Below, one piece after another: positions 18,477 to 28,018 of a DNA stretch of 64,000 nt; the first letter of the stretch is position 1, and each line of letters starts with the position of its first letter. The stretch spans positions 682,001 through 746,000 of the forward strand of contig CAJTQR010000001.1 in assembly GCA_910578515.1 (NCBI GenBank), written 5' to 3'. Both the position numbers and the translations under genes were made by a program. Source of the DNA: an uncultured Duncaniella sp. (GTDB lineage Bacteria > Bacteroidota > Bacteroidia > Bacteroidales > Muribaculaceae). The notes beneath the pieces were generated by a model, which saw only the letters and a program-made list of their open reading frames with translations, was not told the DNA's origin and searched no databases.

Positions 18477-19709
18477 TCAATTATTCTCGGTGATGAAGGA
18501 ATCCTTAAATCCGAGGAAGTAAAGGACCCCATCCAGTCCGATAGTTGAGATTGACTGGTCAGCTGTGGCTTTCACCTTCGGCTTGGCATGGAAAGCAATG
18601 CCGAGACCTGCAGTGCCGAGCATCGGGAGGTCGTTGGCTCCATCTCCCACGGCTATAGTCTGCGCAATGTTGACATTCTCCACCTGCGCTATCAGGCGCA
18701 AAAGCTCAGCCTTACGTCTGCCATCCACTATTTCCCCAAGATATCGTCCGGTCAGCTTCCCGTCCACAATCTCCAATTCATTGGCATATACATAATCAAA
18801 CCCGAATTTCTGTTTCAGATAGTTGCCGAAATATGTAAAACCACCTGAGAGGATGGCAGTCTTGTAGCCCGCACGTTTCAGTACATGCATCATGCGACCC
18901 ACCCCTTCGGTGATTGGAAGGTTCTCGGCTATTTCACGCATCACACTTTCATCGAGACCCTTGAGAAGTGCTACACGCTCCTTGAAACTCTCGCAGAAAT
19001 CTATCTCACCCCTCATGGCGCGCTCAGTTATCTCCTTGACCTTATCCCCCACTCCGGCCTTTATAGCAAGCTCATCTATTACCTCTGTTTCAATCAGAGT
19101 GGAGTCCATATCGAAGCATATCAAACGACGACAGCGACGATAGAGCGTATCCTCCTGCATTGATATATCGAAGTCGTCCTCCTGCGAGAGATGCATGAAA
19201 GTAGCCTGCATGGAATCAAGGTCATCGGGGGTGCCGCGTACCGAGAACTCCACACACGATTTGGACTTTGGCTGCTCCTCCTCGCCCAATGGCATACGAC
19301 CGGTGAGACGCTGAATACCATCGATGTTCATACCCTGACGGAAGATTTCAGCCGACACCTTGGCTATCTGACGCGCTGTTAGACGCCGACCGAGCAGAGT
19401 GATAATCCAGCGGTTTTTTCCCTGACTGCCCACCCAAGCCTCGTACTCCTCACGGCTCACAGGTGTAAAACGTATGTTGACGTTGAGCTTTGTCGCCTCG
19501 AAAAGCAATTCCTTCATTATATTGCCTGAGACATCGGAGTGGGTCTTAATCAATATACCGAGTGAGAGTGTATGATGAATGTCAGCCTGACCTATATCGA
19601 GGATGCCGGCATCGTATTTCGCTAAAATTTCTGACAGAGCCGATGTGACACCCGGATGGTCCTGGCCGGATATATTTATCAATATCAATTCTAATTCGCC
19701 TGAGTTCAT
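18477..19709 (-). CDS. serB: Phosphoserine phosphatase SerB with N-terminal ACT domains
   Basis: SerB removes phosphate from O-phosphoserine in the last step of serine synthesis. The 410-residue protein has two ACT-like regions (about 5-85 and 100-180), then a HAD phosphatase domain with motif I FDMDST (nucleophile Asp200, Asp202), motif II SGG in ILSGGFTYFG, and motif III/IV VGDGANDLPML. The long ACT-containing form is common in Bacteroidota and actinobacteria and suggests serine feedback. A TACCTTTG -7-like box is at 19746-19753 on the minus strand. Confidence 0.94.
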   Translation of the reverse strand: MNSGELELILINISGQDHPGVTSALSEILAKYDAGILDIGQADIHHTLSLGILIKTHSDVSGNIMKELLFEATKLNVNIRFTPVSREEYEAWVGSQGKNRWIITLLGRRLTARQIAKVSAEIFRQGMNIDGIQRLTGRMPLGEEEQPKSKSCVEFSVRGTPDDLDSMQATFMHLSQEDDFDISMQEDTLYRRCRRLICFDMDSTLIETEVIDELAIKAGVGDKVKEITERAMRGEIDFCESFKERVALLKGLDESVMREIAENLPITEGVGRMMHVLKRAGYKTAILSGGFTYFGNYLKQKFGFDYVYANELEIVDGKLTGRYLGEIVDGRRKAELLRLIAQVENVNIAQTIAVGDGANDLPMLGTAGLGIAFHAKPKVKATADQSISTIGLDGVLYFLGFKDSFITENN

Positions 19710-20041
19710 AGCTGTATTCGCAATTTAGGGTCAAATAATTTGCCACAAAGGTAAGCAAAAATCCAAAATATTTTGTTCAACTTTTATTCCGAACATGTAA
19801 AAAAGCTCTTAGCCAACGACCTACTGAACAGAATTACGTCTCTTCTAAATGGACTTATTGCCTCCGGTACAGACGCGACCGAATCAATTTGCAAGAAATT
19901 TACGGCAAAGCGTTATATTTTGACATTTTTCTTTGATATTTTAATAAAAAGTTGTAACTTTGCAGCAAAATCAAGGATTTTGTGACAAATTGTTATTTTT
20001 AATTCGTAAATTAAATTCCAAATATAATTTCCAATTAAGGT
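19710..20041. other. Divergent intergenic region between serB and gdhA
   Basis: About 330 bp. It holds the serB -7-like box on the minus strand and the gdhA promoter on the plus strand. A 70-codon open frame (19773-19985) crosses the promoter and looks like chance. Nothing else is supported. Confidence 0.5.
19932..19962 (+). promoter_or_regulatory. gdhA promoter
   Basis: TTTG (19932-19935), 19-bp spacer, TAACTTTG (19955-19962). This is a near-perfect Bacteroidota promoter, about 80 bp before the gdhA start. Confidence 0.7.
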
Positions 20042-21379
20042 ATGAATGCAGTTGCAGTTATCGACGAACTGAAACGTCGTTTCCCAAACGAGCCTGAATA
20101 TATCCAGGCGGTAGAAGAGGTGTTGACCACTATTGAAGATGTTTACAATGAAAATCCGGAATTTGACCGGTACAACCTCATAGAACGTCTCTGTATTCCC
20201 GACAGAATCTTTGCATTCCGTGTTTCATGGGTCGACGACAAAGGCAAGGTGCAGAACAACATGGGCTACCGTGTGCAGCACAACAATGCCATTGGTCCCT
20301 ACAAGGGCGGTATCCGTTTCCACTCATCAGTCAACCTGTCAATCCTCAAGTTCCTTGCTTTCGAGCAGACTTTCAAGAACTCCCTCACCACTCTCGCCAT
20401 GGGCGGTGCCAAAGGTGGTAGCGATTTCTCGCCCCGAGGCAAGAGCGACATGGAGGTGATGCGCTTCTGCCAGGCATTCATTCAGGAACTTTGGCGTCAG
20501 ATTGGTCCCGACACCGACGTGCCCGCAGGCGACATAGGTGTAGGTGGTCGTGAGGTAGGCTACATGTTCGGTGAATACAAGAAGATGGCACGTGAATTTA
20601 CCGGTACATTCACCGGCAAAGGCATTGAATTTGGCGGTTCTCTCATCCGTCCCGAGGCTACCGGCTACGGCAACGTATATTTCCTTCTTGAAATGCTCAA
20701 GACCCGTGGCATCGACATTGCAGGCAAGCGTGTGGCTATCTCAGGCTCAGGCAACGTGGCAACATATACTGCCGACAAGCTCCTCTCGCTCGGAGCCAAG
20801 GTGGTGTCAATGAGCGACAGCGACGGAACAATTTATGTACCCGATGGTCTTACCCGCGAACAGCTCGACTACATATTCAAGCTCAAAAACATCTATCGTG
20901 GTCGTATCCGCGAATTTGCCGAGGAATACGAATGCCAGTACTTCGAAGGCGAACGCCCCTGGCAGCGCGTGGCTTGTGAAATCGCAATGCCATCTGCTAC
21001 CCAGAACGAAATCGATGGCGACGATGCCCGCGCACTCATAGCCAACGGTTGTATCGCAGTGAGCGAAGGTGCAAACATGCCTTCTACTCCCGATGCCATC
21101 CGCGAATTCCAGAAGGCCCGCATACTCTACGCACCCGGTAAGGCTGCCAACGCAGGAGGTGTGTCAGTATCAGGTCTTGAAATGGCTCAGAACTCGCAGA
21201 AACTATCTTGGAGCGAAGAAGAGGTTGACAACAAGCTCAAGCAAATCATGACAGAAATCCACAACCAGTGTGTGAAATACGGCACTGAGGCTGACGGTTA
21301 CATCAACTATGTACGCGGCGCCAACGTAGCCGGCTTCATGAAGGTAGCCCGCGCCATGATGGCACAAGGTGTGCTCTAA
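20042..21379 (+). CDS. gdhA: NADP-specific glutamate dehydrogenase
   Basis: The enzyme interconverts 2-oxoglutarate plus ammonium and glutamate, the main ammonium entry route in Bacteroidales. At 445 residues it is the hexameric small form. PYKGGIRFH (86-94) and GGAKGGSDFSP with catalytic Lys124 mark the substrate site, and GSGNVATY marks the Rossmann nucleotide site. Similarity in layout to E. coli GdhA supports NADP specificity. It is monocistronic, with a strong promoter before it and a terminator after. Confidence 0.96.
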   Translation: MNAVAVIDELKRRFPNEPEYIQAVEEVLTTIEDVYNENPEFDRYNLIERLCIPDRIFAFRVSWVDDKGKVQNNMGYRVQHNNAIGPYKGGIRFHSSVNLSILKFLAFEQTFKNSLTTLAMGGAKGGSDFSPRGKSDMEVMRFCQAFIQELWRQIGPDTDVPAGDIGVGGREVGYMFGEYKKMAREFTGTFTGKGIEFGGSLIRPEATGYGNVYFLLEMLKTRGIDIAGKRVAISGSGNVATYTADKLLSLGAKVVSMSDSDGTIYVPDGLTREQLDYIFKLKNIYRGRIREFAEEYECQYFEGERPWQRVACEIAMPSATQNEIDGDDARALIANGCIAVSEGANMPSTPDAIREFQKARILYAPGKAANAGGVSVSGLEMAQNSQKLSWSEEEVDNKLKQIMTEIHNQCVKYGTEADGYINYVRGANVAGFMKVARAMMAQGVL

Positions 21380-21411
21380 TAAGGAATTTCTTAAATAACC
21401 ATTCCTATAAA

Positions 21412-21456
21412 CAACACCGGAATTTCCGTAAATCGGAGACTCCGGTGTTGCTTTAT
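21412..21456 (+). terminator. gdhA terminator
   Basis: A 10-bp outer stem CAACACCGGA / TCCGGTGTTG (21412-21421 / 21441-21450) with a smaller CCG/CGG hairpin inside, followed by CTTTATACC. Confidence 0.65.
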
Positions 21457-21522
21457 ACCTATATATTATATATGGTTCACTCTCGCCAAGGCTGAGCCAA
21501 AGTCATGACGGGTGAAGCTCTA

Positions 21523-22281
21523 TCAAAAACTATGGTGCGGAAGCTTCTCCAAATCCTCGGGGGTATCGACCGGATATGATGGTATGGTGGTGAGGGCTGC
21601 CCGTATCAGCAGACCGTTCTCAAGCCAGCGAAGCTGTTCAAGCGCCTCTGCCTCCTCGAGCTGTGAGGGTGGCAATGTAACCACCCGCTCCAAAACCTCT
21701 TTGCGGAAACCATAGAGTCCTATATGGGTATAGAAGGTGGCATGACTAAGCCATTCCTGCCACTTATAGTTACGCACATAGGGAATTATCGAACGGCTGA
21801 AATATAGCACTTTCCCGGCAACATCCATGGTCATCTTCACCCGGTTGGGATTGAAAAGCGCCTCGAAGCCAAGCTCCTTGTCAAATTTATGGGCGAGTGT
21901 ACCTATCTGAGTCAATGGGTCATCGGCAAACAGCTGCATCACCCCCCGAATCTGCTCAGGATGTATGTATGGCTCATCCCCCTGGATATTTATGACAACT
22001 GCAGCTGTCTCACCAAGCTTTCGGTAAGCCTCCCACACACGGGCGGTACCATTGGCGCAGTCATGGGAAGTCATCACGGCTTTTCCTCCAAATCCTTCTA
22101 CAGCCGAGGCTATACGCTCATCATCGGTGGCTACAACCACTCTGTCGAGCACCTTGGACGCCTGTCTGTAGACACGTTCCACCATCGTCATACCGTCAAT
22201 CTCGGCAAGCGGCTTCCCTGGGAAGCGTGTGGAGCCGTAACGTGCAGGTATAATACCTATATAATCAGAGTTCCTTAACAT
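21523..22281 (-). CDS. kdsB: 3-deoxy-manno-octulosonate cytidylyltransferase KdsB
   Basis: KdsB activates KDO as CMP-KDO for lipid A-core assembly in the cytoplasm. The motifs IIPARYGSTRFPGKPL at the N-terminus, VVVATDDERI, and VINIQGDEPYI are diagnostic. The frame is open to 22308, but the ATG at 22281 starts at MLRNSDYIGIIPARYGS, which is the usual distance before the signature, giving 252 residues. The start overlaps the nfeD stop by 17 bp, suggesting translational coupling at the end of a long operon. Confidence 0.94.
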   Translation of the reverse strand: MLRNSDYIGIIPARYGSTRFPGKPLAEIDGMTMVERVYRQASKVLDRVVVATDDERIASAVEGFGGKAVMTSHDCANGTARVWEAYRKLGETAAVVINIQGDEPYIHPEQIRGVMQLFADDPLTQIGTLAHKFDKELGFEALFNPNRVKMTMDVAGKVLYFSRSIIPYVRNYKWQEWLSHATFYTHIGLYGFRKEVLERVVTLPPSQLEEAEALEQLRWLENGLLIRAALTTIPSYPVDTPEDLEKLPHHSF

Positions 22282-23632
22282 ATATCTGCGCATTTTCATA
22301 TTTGACAACCTTCACACGGGTACCGGCATTGACAAATCCCAACACAGCCACCGCATCAAACTCATCATTGCCAATCTGGACCTTACCGGCAGGACGCATG
22401 TCGGTCACAGCCACTCCCTCGAAGCCTACATAGTACGACGGAGTCATATCCACCCCTATGTATCCATCCTTGACCTGTTGGGTCAGCGTAAGGTCAGTAT
22501 GGCGTCGCAGCCATTTGGGACCATGGGAGGAGGTTAGATACCATATAGCTCCTACAGCCAGAAGCACACCGGCTACGAAAATAGCAAGCGACGACCATAG
22601 CGAGGAGGTATCGACATGGGTAAGCGAGAATGTATAATGCTCTATAAGTCCGAGAATCAATGCTATGCAGATACAGGAGATACCGGCAATCCCAGTTATC
22701 CCGAATCCTGGTACCACAAACATCTCCAGCACCACAAGTATTATCCCCGCCACGAAGATAAGTATAATCCAGCTGCTTGCAATCCCCGATATGTAGAGCG
22801 GCAGGAAGTAGAGCACCGCAGCTATGATGGCAGCTGCCGATGGAAATCCCACGCCGGGAGAATGCAGCTCCATGTATATGCCACCCACAATAATCATAAT
22901 CAACACCGCCTGTACAGCCGGATTGGTAAAGAATCCAATCAGATGGTCAAGCCATGTAGGGGCATACTCTTTGATGGTATAGTCAGCCACACCAAGTCGG
23001 CTCATCACCTCAGAGATTGACTCCGCCTTCCCCTCGGCATAGTGCCATTTCACAGCCTCGTCGGGGGTAAATGTGAGCACACGGGTGGAATCAATAAGAC
23101 CGGGCACCACCACACGCGTATCCACCATAGCCTCGGCTATCAGCGGGTCTCGGCGCCATCTCAGAGAGTCGGACTCATCGCGGTACTTGCCATGATGCTC
23201 GGCGGTGGCTCTCATCATAGCCCTCATGTACGACTGGTATTTGTCAGGCATCGCAGCCCCATCGGCACCATTGACCACCGTAGCAGCCCCCATGGAAGCA
23301 CCCCTGCGCATATATACCGTATCACATGCAAGAGCTATCAGAGCCCCTGCCGAGGCGGCATTGTTATCCACAAAAGCAACAACCTTGCCCGGATGGTTGA
23401 GCAATGCTGTGCGGATGGAATCGGCATGCACCACGGAGCCACCGTAGGTGTTGAGATGCACCAGGACCATGTCAGCCCCCCGCGTCTCAGCCTCGTTGAG
23501 CGCCTCACGGGTATAACGCCATGTGCGCGAGCCTATCTCATCATCAAGCCTGAGCACATACACCTCGCCGGCTGCCAGCGCGAGGGATGAGAACAGTGAA
23601 ATCAAAATCAGCAAACAAATGTGACGTATCAT
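22265..23632 (-). CDS. NfeD/ClpP-class membrane serine protease
   Basis: A membrane protein combining an N-terminal ClpP-like (SPPNF) protease domain with a C-terminal NfeD membrane/OB-fold region. The serine protease site is NNAASAGAL (Ser94 counted from the start chosen here), with a candidate Lys further along in the ATAEHHGKYRD segment. About four hydrophobic helices (roughly 230-370) and a soluble OB-like tail follow. The frame is open to 23671, but ATG 23632 gives MIRHICLLILISLFSSLAL, a clean signal sequence. Homologues cleave stomatin-type proteins; no stomatin gene is next to it. It lies between a flippase-like gene and kdsB. Confidence 0.88.
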   Translation of the reverse strand: MIRHICLLILISLFSSLALAAGEVYVLRLDDEIGSRTWRYTREALNEAETRGADMVLVHLNTYGGSVVHADSIRTALLNHPGKVVAFVDNNAASAGALIALACDTVYMRRGASMGAATVVNGADGAAMPDKYQSYMRAMMRATAEHHGKYRDESDSLRWRRDPLIAEAMVDTRVVVPGLIDSTRVLTFTPDEAVKWHYAEGKAESISEVMSRLGVADYTIKEYAPTWLDHLIGFFTNPAVQAVLIMIIVGGIYMELHSPGVGFPSAAAIIAAVLYFLPLYISGIASSWIILIFVAGIILVVLEMFVVPGFGITGIAGISCICIALILGLIEHYTFSLTHVDTSSLWSSLAIFVAGVLLAVGAIWYLTSSHGPKWLRRHTDLTLTQQVKDGYIGVDMTPSYYVGFEGVAVTDMRPAGKVQIGNDEFDAVAVLGFVNAGTRVKVVKYENAQIYVKEL

Positions 23633-23667
23633 AATTATATTTTTAGAGAGGTTGTAAAATCGAGGTC

Positions 23668-24756
23668 TCAATCCTTCCTACCGCCAGAGAGCTTTAGTCG
23701 TGAGAGATTGACTTTGTGACGCACCCACCAAGGGAAAAGACATGCGCCGATAATCAGATATATGTAATAACTTATTATTCGCCAGAAAAGAGCTATCACA
23801 AGTGCCATGCTCGAGTTGTGGAGCAAATCACCGTAATAGGTGGTGAAAAGCCACTCGCTGATACCTGCACTGCCCGGCGTAGGGCTTACCATGAGCACAA
23901 CCCATACCACAAACTGGCGACAGAACACTACTATCTGGTCAGCGTAAGGGGCAAAACCGAGAAAGAGAGCATTAACCACCAGGTACCGGGAACTCCACGA
24001 CAGCGCTGTGCCTCCGAAGGTTTCAAGCCACCATCTGAACGAGCGTGTGCGCAAGTCTTTGCCGGCTGTCTCCATCTGCTGCCCCATCTCATCGACACTT
24101 TTCTGCCATCGCCTCAGAGGCGCAAAGTGGAATATCCAGTTGAGCAACCTATGGATGCCGCGTGGCTTCACAAGAATGCCGAAAAACAATATTGCAGTCC
24201 ACACTGCTATTATCCCGTACACTATCCAGAACACAGTCTGCAACCCAGTGGTGAATGCCGAATGTTCGAATCCGAACAATTCCCGGTAAGGCACCAGCAG
24301 CATTATAACGGGAAGTGACACCACAAAAAACAGCTCGTCGAGAAACAGCGTGGTGAGCATCAACGTGGTAGCCCTGCCAAGCGCGATTCCCTCCCTGTTA
24401 AGATATATCATGCCGAAAGTGCTACCTCCAACTGCCGTTGGGGTGACACATGAGGTAAACTCACAGAGCATATTGACCCTTATAGCCTGCCACCATGAGA
24501 GCTGCTTGTCAGTGAGAGTACGGAAACGCCAGCTTAGTCCGAAGTCACGCCCCAGCATGAACACCCATGCGAGAGCGATGCACCCAATCACCCTTGCGTC
24601 AAAATGGAATGAGTCCCACACCTTTCGATTGAACTCATTGTGAAACATCCACACCACTACCCCGAGCCCTATAGCCACCGGTAGCATGATTTTCCAGGCT
24701 ATGCTTCCTGTCTTTGGCTCCGGTTTCTGCTCAATATCGTTTTCGGGTTGCTTCAT
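23668..24756 (-). CDS. Lysylphosphatidylglycerol synthase/flippase-like membrane protein (UPF0104)
   Basis: A 362-residue polytopic protein with about eight membrane helices and the YbhN/MprF-flippase-type pattern, including a GRDFGLSWRFRTLTDKQLSW loop and SPTPGSAGISEW late in the protein. It lacks the soluble aminoacyltransferase domain of MprF, so it would be only the membrane flippase part. The start overlaps the upstream GT4 gene by 26 bp. Together they could build and move a glycolipid across the inner membrane (inference). Confidence 0.85.
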   Translation of the reverse strand: MKQPENDIEQKPEPKTGSIAWKIMLPVAIGLGVVVWMFHNEFNRKVWDSFHFDARVIGCIALAWVFMLGRDFGLSWRFRTLTDKQLSWWQAIRVNMLCEFTSCVTPTAVGGSTFGMIYLNREGIALGRATTLMLTTLFLDELFFVVSLPVIMLLVPYRELFGFEHSAFTTGLQTVFWIVYGIIAVWTAILFFGILVKPRGIHRLLNWIFHFAPLRRWQKSVDEMGQQMETAGKDLRTRSFRWWLETFGGTALSWSSRYLVVNALFLGFAPYADQIVVFCRQFVVWVVLMVSPTPGSAGISEWLFTTYYGDLLHNSSMALVIALFWRIISYYIYLIIGACLFPWWVRHKVNLSRLKLSGGRKD

Positions 24757-25909
24757 AGCGTTCTATAATTTGGTTATATCTAATCAATACTTCATCCATC
24801 ACGTCGTGCCATGACCGCGACAAGGAACCTCGCGCTCCAATGCCGGCTTTGGCAATTTTCTCCGGATTGCCGGCTAAATTCATTATAGCCGAGGCATACT
24901 CCTCAGAGGAGCGAGCCACGAGGAAACCATTCACCCCATCCCTGACATTCTCAGCCGCCGTGGAACCCTTGAGAAGCACCGAAGGGGTACCCACTGCCGC
25001 AGCCTCACGCACCACCAATGGCGCATTGTCGTAGAACGAGGGAAACAGAAACAGGTCGGAGGCGGCATAGTATTTGCGCAGCAACTCACGGTCATCAATC
25101 TTGCCGTGAAACGTCACCTTATCGGCCACCCCGAGTTGCTTTGCCAGTTCTTTCATATTGTCAAGAGCGTATCCTACCCCTATGAAATTCATTCGGTAGT
25201 CGCATCCGACAATCAACGGGAGGGCTCGTATGATGATTTCAATACCTTTCTCAAGTATATGCTGCCCCACAAAAAGGAGCATCGTTTTGCCGGGTGTCAC
25301 CCCGAGATATTCCCTCGCTTGACGCCTGTACAGTCCGATATCGTCAATATCGTCGGCAAAGTCGTTGCCATTCTCCACCACCTGTACCTTCCCCCTGTAT
25401 CCATATTCCCTGATAGTCTCCTCAACGGCAGCCTGTGGAATCCACACTTCAGTGGCGGCATTGTAGAACTCAAGTATACGCTTCATCTGGTAGCGAACCA
25501 TGACCGGCGGGAGCGACCGCTCCAAATCGGTGCGGTATTTTGAGTGGAATGTGGTAACCAACGGTATGTCGTGTTTCCGGGCTGTGTAGGCTGCGAGTCG
25601 CCCTGACGAGAAAGGACAATGAGCATGGACAATCCTGAAATCTGTATTCCGTAGTTTCCTCCATATAAACGGGTCAAAACGTGGATAACCGTAACGGTAG
25701 GGGTGACGGTTGTATATCGGGAGCGACAGATACCTGTGCATATCAAAATCGGGATGTTCGGGACATTCACGATTCCAAGGAGTCACCACGCACACCTTAT
25801 GACCTGCCGATGTAAGCCATCGGCAATAATTCTCCACAGTGAGAGTTACCCCATCGAGCACCGGAGGGAAACTATCATTGAAGAGTCCATATATATTCTT
25901 ACCAGTCAT
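24731..25909 (-). CDS. GT4 family glycosyltransferase
   Basis: A 392-residue retaining GT-B enzyme. The N-terminal acceptor domain contains FPPVLDGVTLTVENYCRWL and a HAHCPFSSGRLA motif. The C-terminal donor domain has LLFVGQHILEKGIEIIIRAL and the E-x7-E region near VVREAAAVGTPSVLLKGSTA. The layout matches GT4 enzymes that glycosylate lipids such as diacylglycerol or phosphatidylinositol. It lies between menE and a flippase-like gene. Donor and acceptor are unknown. Confidence 0.88.
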   Translation of the reverse strand: MTGKNIYGLFNDSFPPVLDGVTLTVENYCRWLTSAGHKVCVVTPWNRECPEHPDFDMHRYLSLPIYNRHPYRYGYPRFDPFIWRKLRNTDFRIVHAHCPFSSGRLAAYTARKHDIPLVTTFHSKYRTDLERSLPPVMVRYQMKRILEFYNAATEVWIPQAAVEETIREYGYRGKVQVVENGNDFADDIDDIGLYRRQAREYLGVTPGKTMLLFVGQHILEKGIEIIIRALPLIVGCDYRMNFIGVGYALDNMKELAKQLGVADKVTFHGKIDDRELLRKYYAASDLFLFPSFYDNAPLVVREAAAVGTPSVLLKGSTAAENVRDGVNGFLVARSSEEYASAIMNLAGNPEKIAKAGIGARGSLSRSWHDVMDEVLIRYNQIIERYEATRKRY

Positions 25910-25933
25910 AAAGGTATAACAAGGGAATCAGTG

Positions 25934-25941
25934 CAAAGTTA
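25934..25941 (-). promoter_or_regulatory. Possible internal -7 box before the GT4 gene
   Basis: Minus-strand TAACTTTG in the 43-bp gap between menE and the GT4 gene. No -33 box is found at normal spacing. It may allow the lipid-related genes to be transcribed apart from the men genes. Confidence 0.3.
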
Positions 25942-25952
25942 ATATTAGTTGC

Positions 25953-26939
25953 TCAACCCAGTCTCCTCCTCACTATTTTTTTTGAAGAAGTCAGTGCAAT
26001 GAATGGCTCATAAATCACAGCCTTGGGAAGATGATGCGGTGGGAGAAGCTCCCGGAGCGCTGAAAGCAGAGCATCACCCTCGGATGAGTCATCGGCATAT
26101 TTCTCACAATCCGTCACTATGACCGCTTCCTCACCCCAACGCTCACTTCTACGCGACGTGACATAGAAAAGCCCGGTAGCCGGGAGCAATGGAGCAATCA
26201 CGCGCTCAATCTCCTCAGGAAATATCTTTATGCCACCTGAATTGATTACATTGTCGAAACGCCCTTTCCACACAAATTCCCTCTCTGAGACAAGCTCAAC
26301 AATATCGTTGGTCACAAGTGAGCCGAACGACATAGAGCCTGAAGTAATGACGAGGCACCCACGGGAATCTACCGAGAATGAAAATCCCGGAAGAGCCCGG
26401 AATGATGATATACCGAGCTTTCGCAAAGCCACATGACTGCATGTCTCCGTCATGCCATAAGTGGCATACCCCTCCACTCCGCGAGCCAAAAGCTCTGATT
26501 CGGCCTCTGGACTTACAGGAGCGCCTCCGATTATTACATTCCTCACATGTTGGAGCGATGGGGAAGAAAGTAGTCCGGGTATTTGCGAGGGAACAACAGG
26601 AAGCAAGTCAACCGGACATGACAACCCATCCCCCAAAGGTTGGTTTGACGGAGGTACCACATCGAGATGACAACCAGCCACAAGTGCACGCACTATCTGC
26701 ATCTTTCCTGCTATATACGATGGAGACAGGGGCAAATAGAGAGTGGAGTCAGCTGTGATGCCGAAGAAATCAACCGTAGCCTGAGCTGACAACACCATAT
26801 CGGACTTGAGCAACCGAATCTCCTTGGGGGTACCTGTGGAACCGGAGGTATGCGCCACAACATAGCGCAGTGAATTGCTCCACTCCTTTAGGAAATCCTC
26901 AGCTTCGGCAGTCAGACTACCCCTCAACATTCCATCCAT
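25953..26939 (-). CDS. menE: O-succinylbenzoate-CoA ligase MenE (short form)
   Basis: MenE forms o-succinylbenzoyl-CoA in menaquinone synthesis. This adenylate-forming enzyme has the P-loop HTSGSTGTPKEI only about 30 residues from the N-terminus, then YGMTETCSHVAL, the WKGRFDNVINSGGIKIFPEE hinge region and a C-terminal lysine segment (SSKKIVRRRL). At 328 residues it lacks much of the N-terminal subdomain present in the E. coli enzyme of about 450 residues; I believe this short form is usual in Bacteroidales. Its start overlaps menC by 16 bp. Confidence 0.9.
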   Translation of the reverse strand: MDGMLRGSLTAEAEDFLKEWSNSLRYVVAHTSGSTGTPKEIRLLKSDMVLSAQATVDFFGITADSTLYLPLSPSYIAGKMQIVRALVAGCHLDVVPPSNQPLGDGLSCPVDLLPVVPSQIPGLLSSPSLQHVRNVIIGGAPVSPEAESELLARGVEGYATYGMTETCSHVALRKLGISSFRALPGFSFSVDSRGCLVITSGSMSFGSLVTNDIVELVSEREFVWKGRFDNVINSGGIKIFPEEIERVIAPLLPATGLFYVTSRRSERWGEEAVIVTDCEKYADDSSEGDALLSALRELLPPHHLPKAVIYEPFIALTSSKKIVRRRLG

Positions 26940-27973
26940 TCCATATCAGGTATTTCCCATGCCTTGTCAGCCGCATAGACCAGCCGGTCGGCATGCAGCG
27001 TGAGAGGTGAGGTGATATTATTGAAATACAATTGTCCTGTGCCAAGTCCTTGCGGCAACTGCGGCTCCTTAGCAGCCACCCACTGGGCTATGGCATTCAA
27101 TCCGATATTCGACTCCAGCGCCGATGTAGCCCACCAACCGATACCTCTCCTGTCAGCCAATTCAATCCATTGGTCTGAACCAAGGAAACCACCGCAGAGG
27201 GTCGGCTTCAGGATAATATACTGTGGTTGGACCATATCGAGCATCTTCTCTTTGATTCCGGAAGCATTGGGCCCTATCAATTCCTCATCAAGAGCTATTG
27301 GGATAGGTGATTCGGAACACAAACGTGCCATTTCCTCCCATTGTCCCTGACGTATAGGTTGCTCTATGGAGTGTATACGGAACTCCGAAAGCCGCGTCAG
27401 ACGCTCCATGGCATTTTCGGGAGTGAAAGCTCCGTTTGCATCAAGACGCAACTCCACATCAGGGCAAAGCGAGCGCACGAGCTTCAACAAATCAAGCTCA
27501 TCCTCAAAATCAATCCCGCCAATCTTCAGTTTGATACACTTGAAACCTTCATCGACCTTCTGCCTCAATCTCTCAGCCATAAGCGACTTATCGCCCATCC
27601 ATATAAGACCGTTGATAGTTACCGAGTTCTCACCAGCCGACCATGCGGAGGGGAATACCTGACGGGCACACCCATTTCTGAAATCATGGAAAGCAGTCTC
27701 AATCCCCATCCTTATAGACGGATACGCGTCAAGTAAACCGGGATTCGACAGATAGCAGTCTATATTCCGGCACACATCCATCAACTTCTCCTCATAACCG
27801 GGTGTGTCATCACAACTCAGCCCACGGAAAAGGGCAGCCTCCCCTATCCCGAAATGAGAAGAGTCGTCATCCCAAATCTTTATGAAGAAAGTATCCTTAT
27901 GTTGCATCCGGTCACGGGAAGTTATAGCCGTGAAGCGGAAATCGAGCCTGTATTTGGCATAAGAAGCTTTCAT
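26924..27973 (-). CDS. menC: o-Succinylbenzoate synthase MenC
   Basis: MenC dehydrates SHCHC to o-succinylbenzoate. The enolase-superfamily signs are KLK (Lys148, Lys150), the metal ligands LDANG, IEQPI and ALDEE, and a C-terminal catalytic-lysine region (ILKPTLCGG). At 349 residues it is normal length. It lies 45 bp downstream of menB and overlaps menE, so it is part of the men operon. Confidence 0.94.
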   Translation of the reverse strand: MKASYAKYRLDFRFTAITSRDRMQHKDTFFIKIWDDDSSHFGIGEAALFRGLSCDDTPGYEEKLMDVCRNIDCYLSNPGLLDAYPSIRMGIETAFHDFRNGCARQVFPSAWSAGENSVTINGLIWMGDKSLMAERLRQKVDEGFKCIKLKIGGIDFEDELDLLKLVRSLCPDVELRLDANGAFTPENAMERLTRLSEFRIHSIEQPIRQGQWEEMARLCSESPIPIALDEELIGPNASGIKEKMLDMVQPQYIILKPTLCGGFLGSDQWIELADRRGIGWWATSALESNIGLNAIAQWVAAKEPQLPQGLGTGQLYFNNITSPLTLHADRLVYAADKAWEIPDMEWMEC

Positions 27974-28018
27974 ATCAAAATGGCATTCAATCTAAATATC
28001 CGCCCTATTGCCGACCTC

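Noticed and set aside
19773..19985. 70-codon open frame upstream of gdhA
   Set aside because: It runs through the gdhA promoter boxes (19932-19962), has no recognisable motif and reads like translated AT-rich noncoding DNA.
23042..23590. Plus-strand open frame of 182 codons opposite nfeD
   Set aside because: It lies wholly inside the well-supported nfeD gene and is rich in His, Arg and Ser as expected for an antisense shadow.
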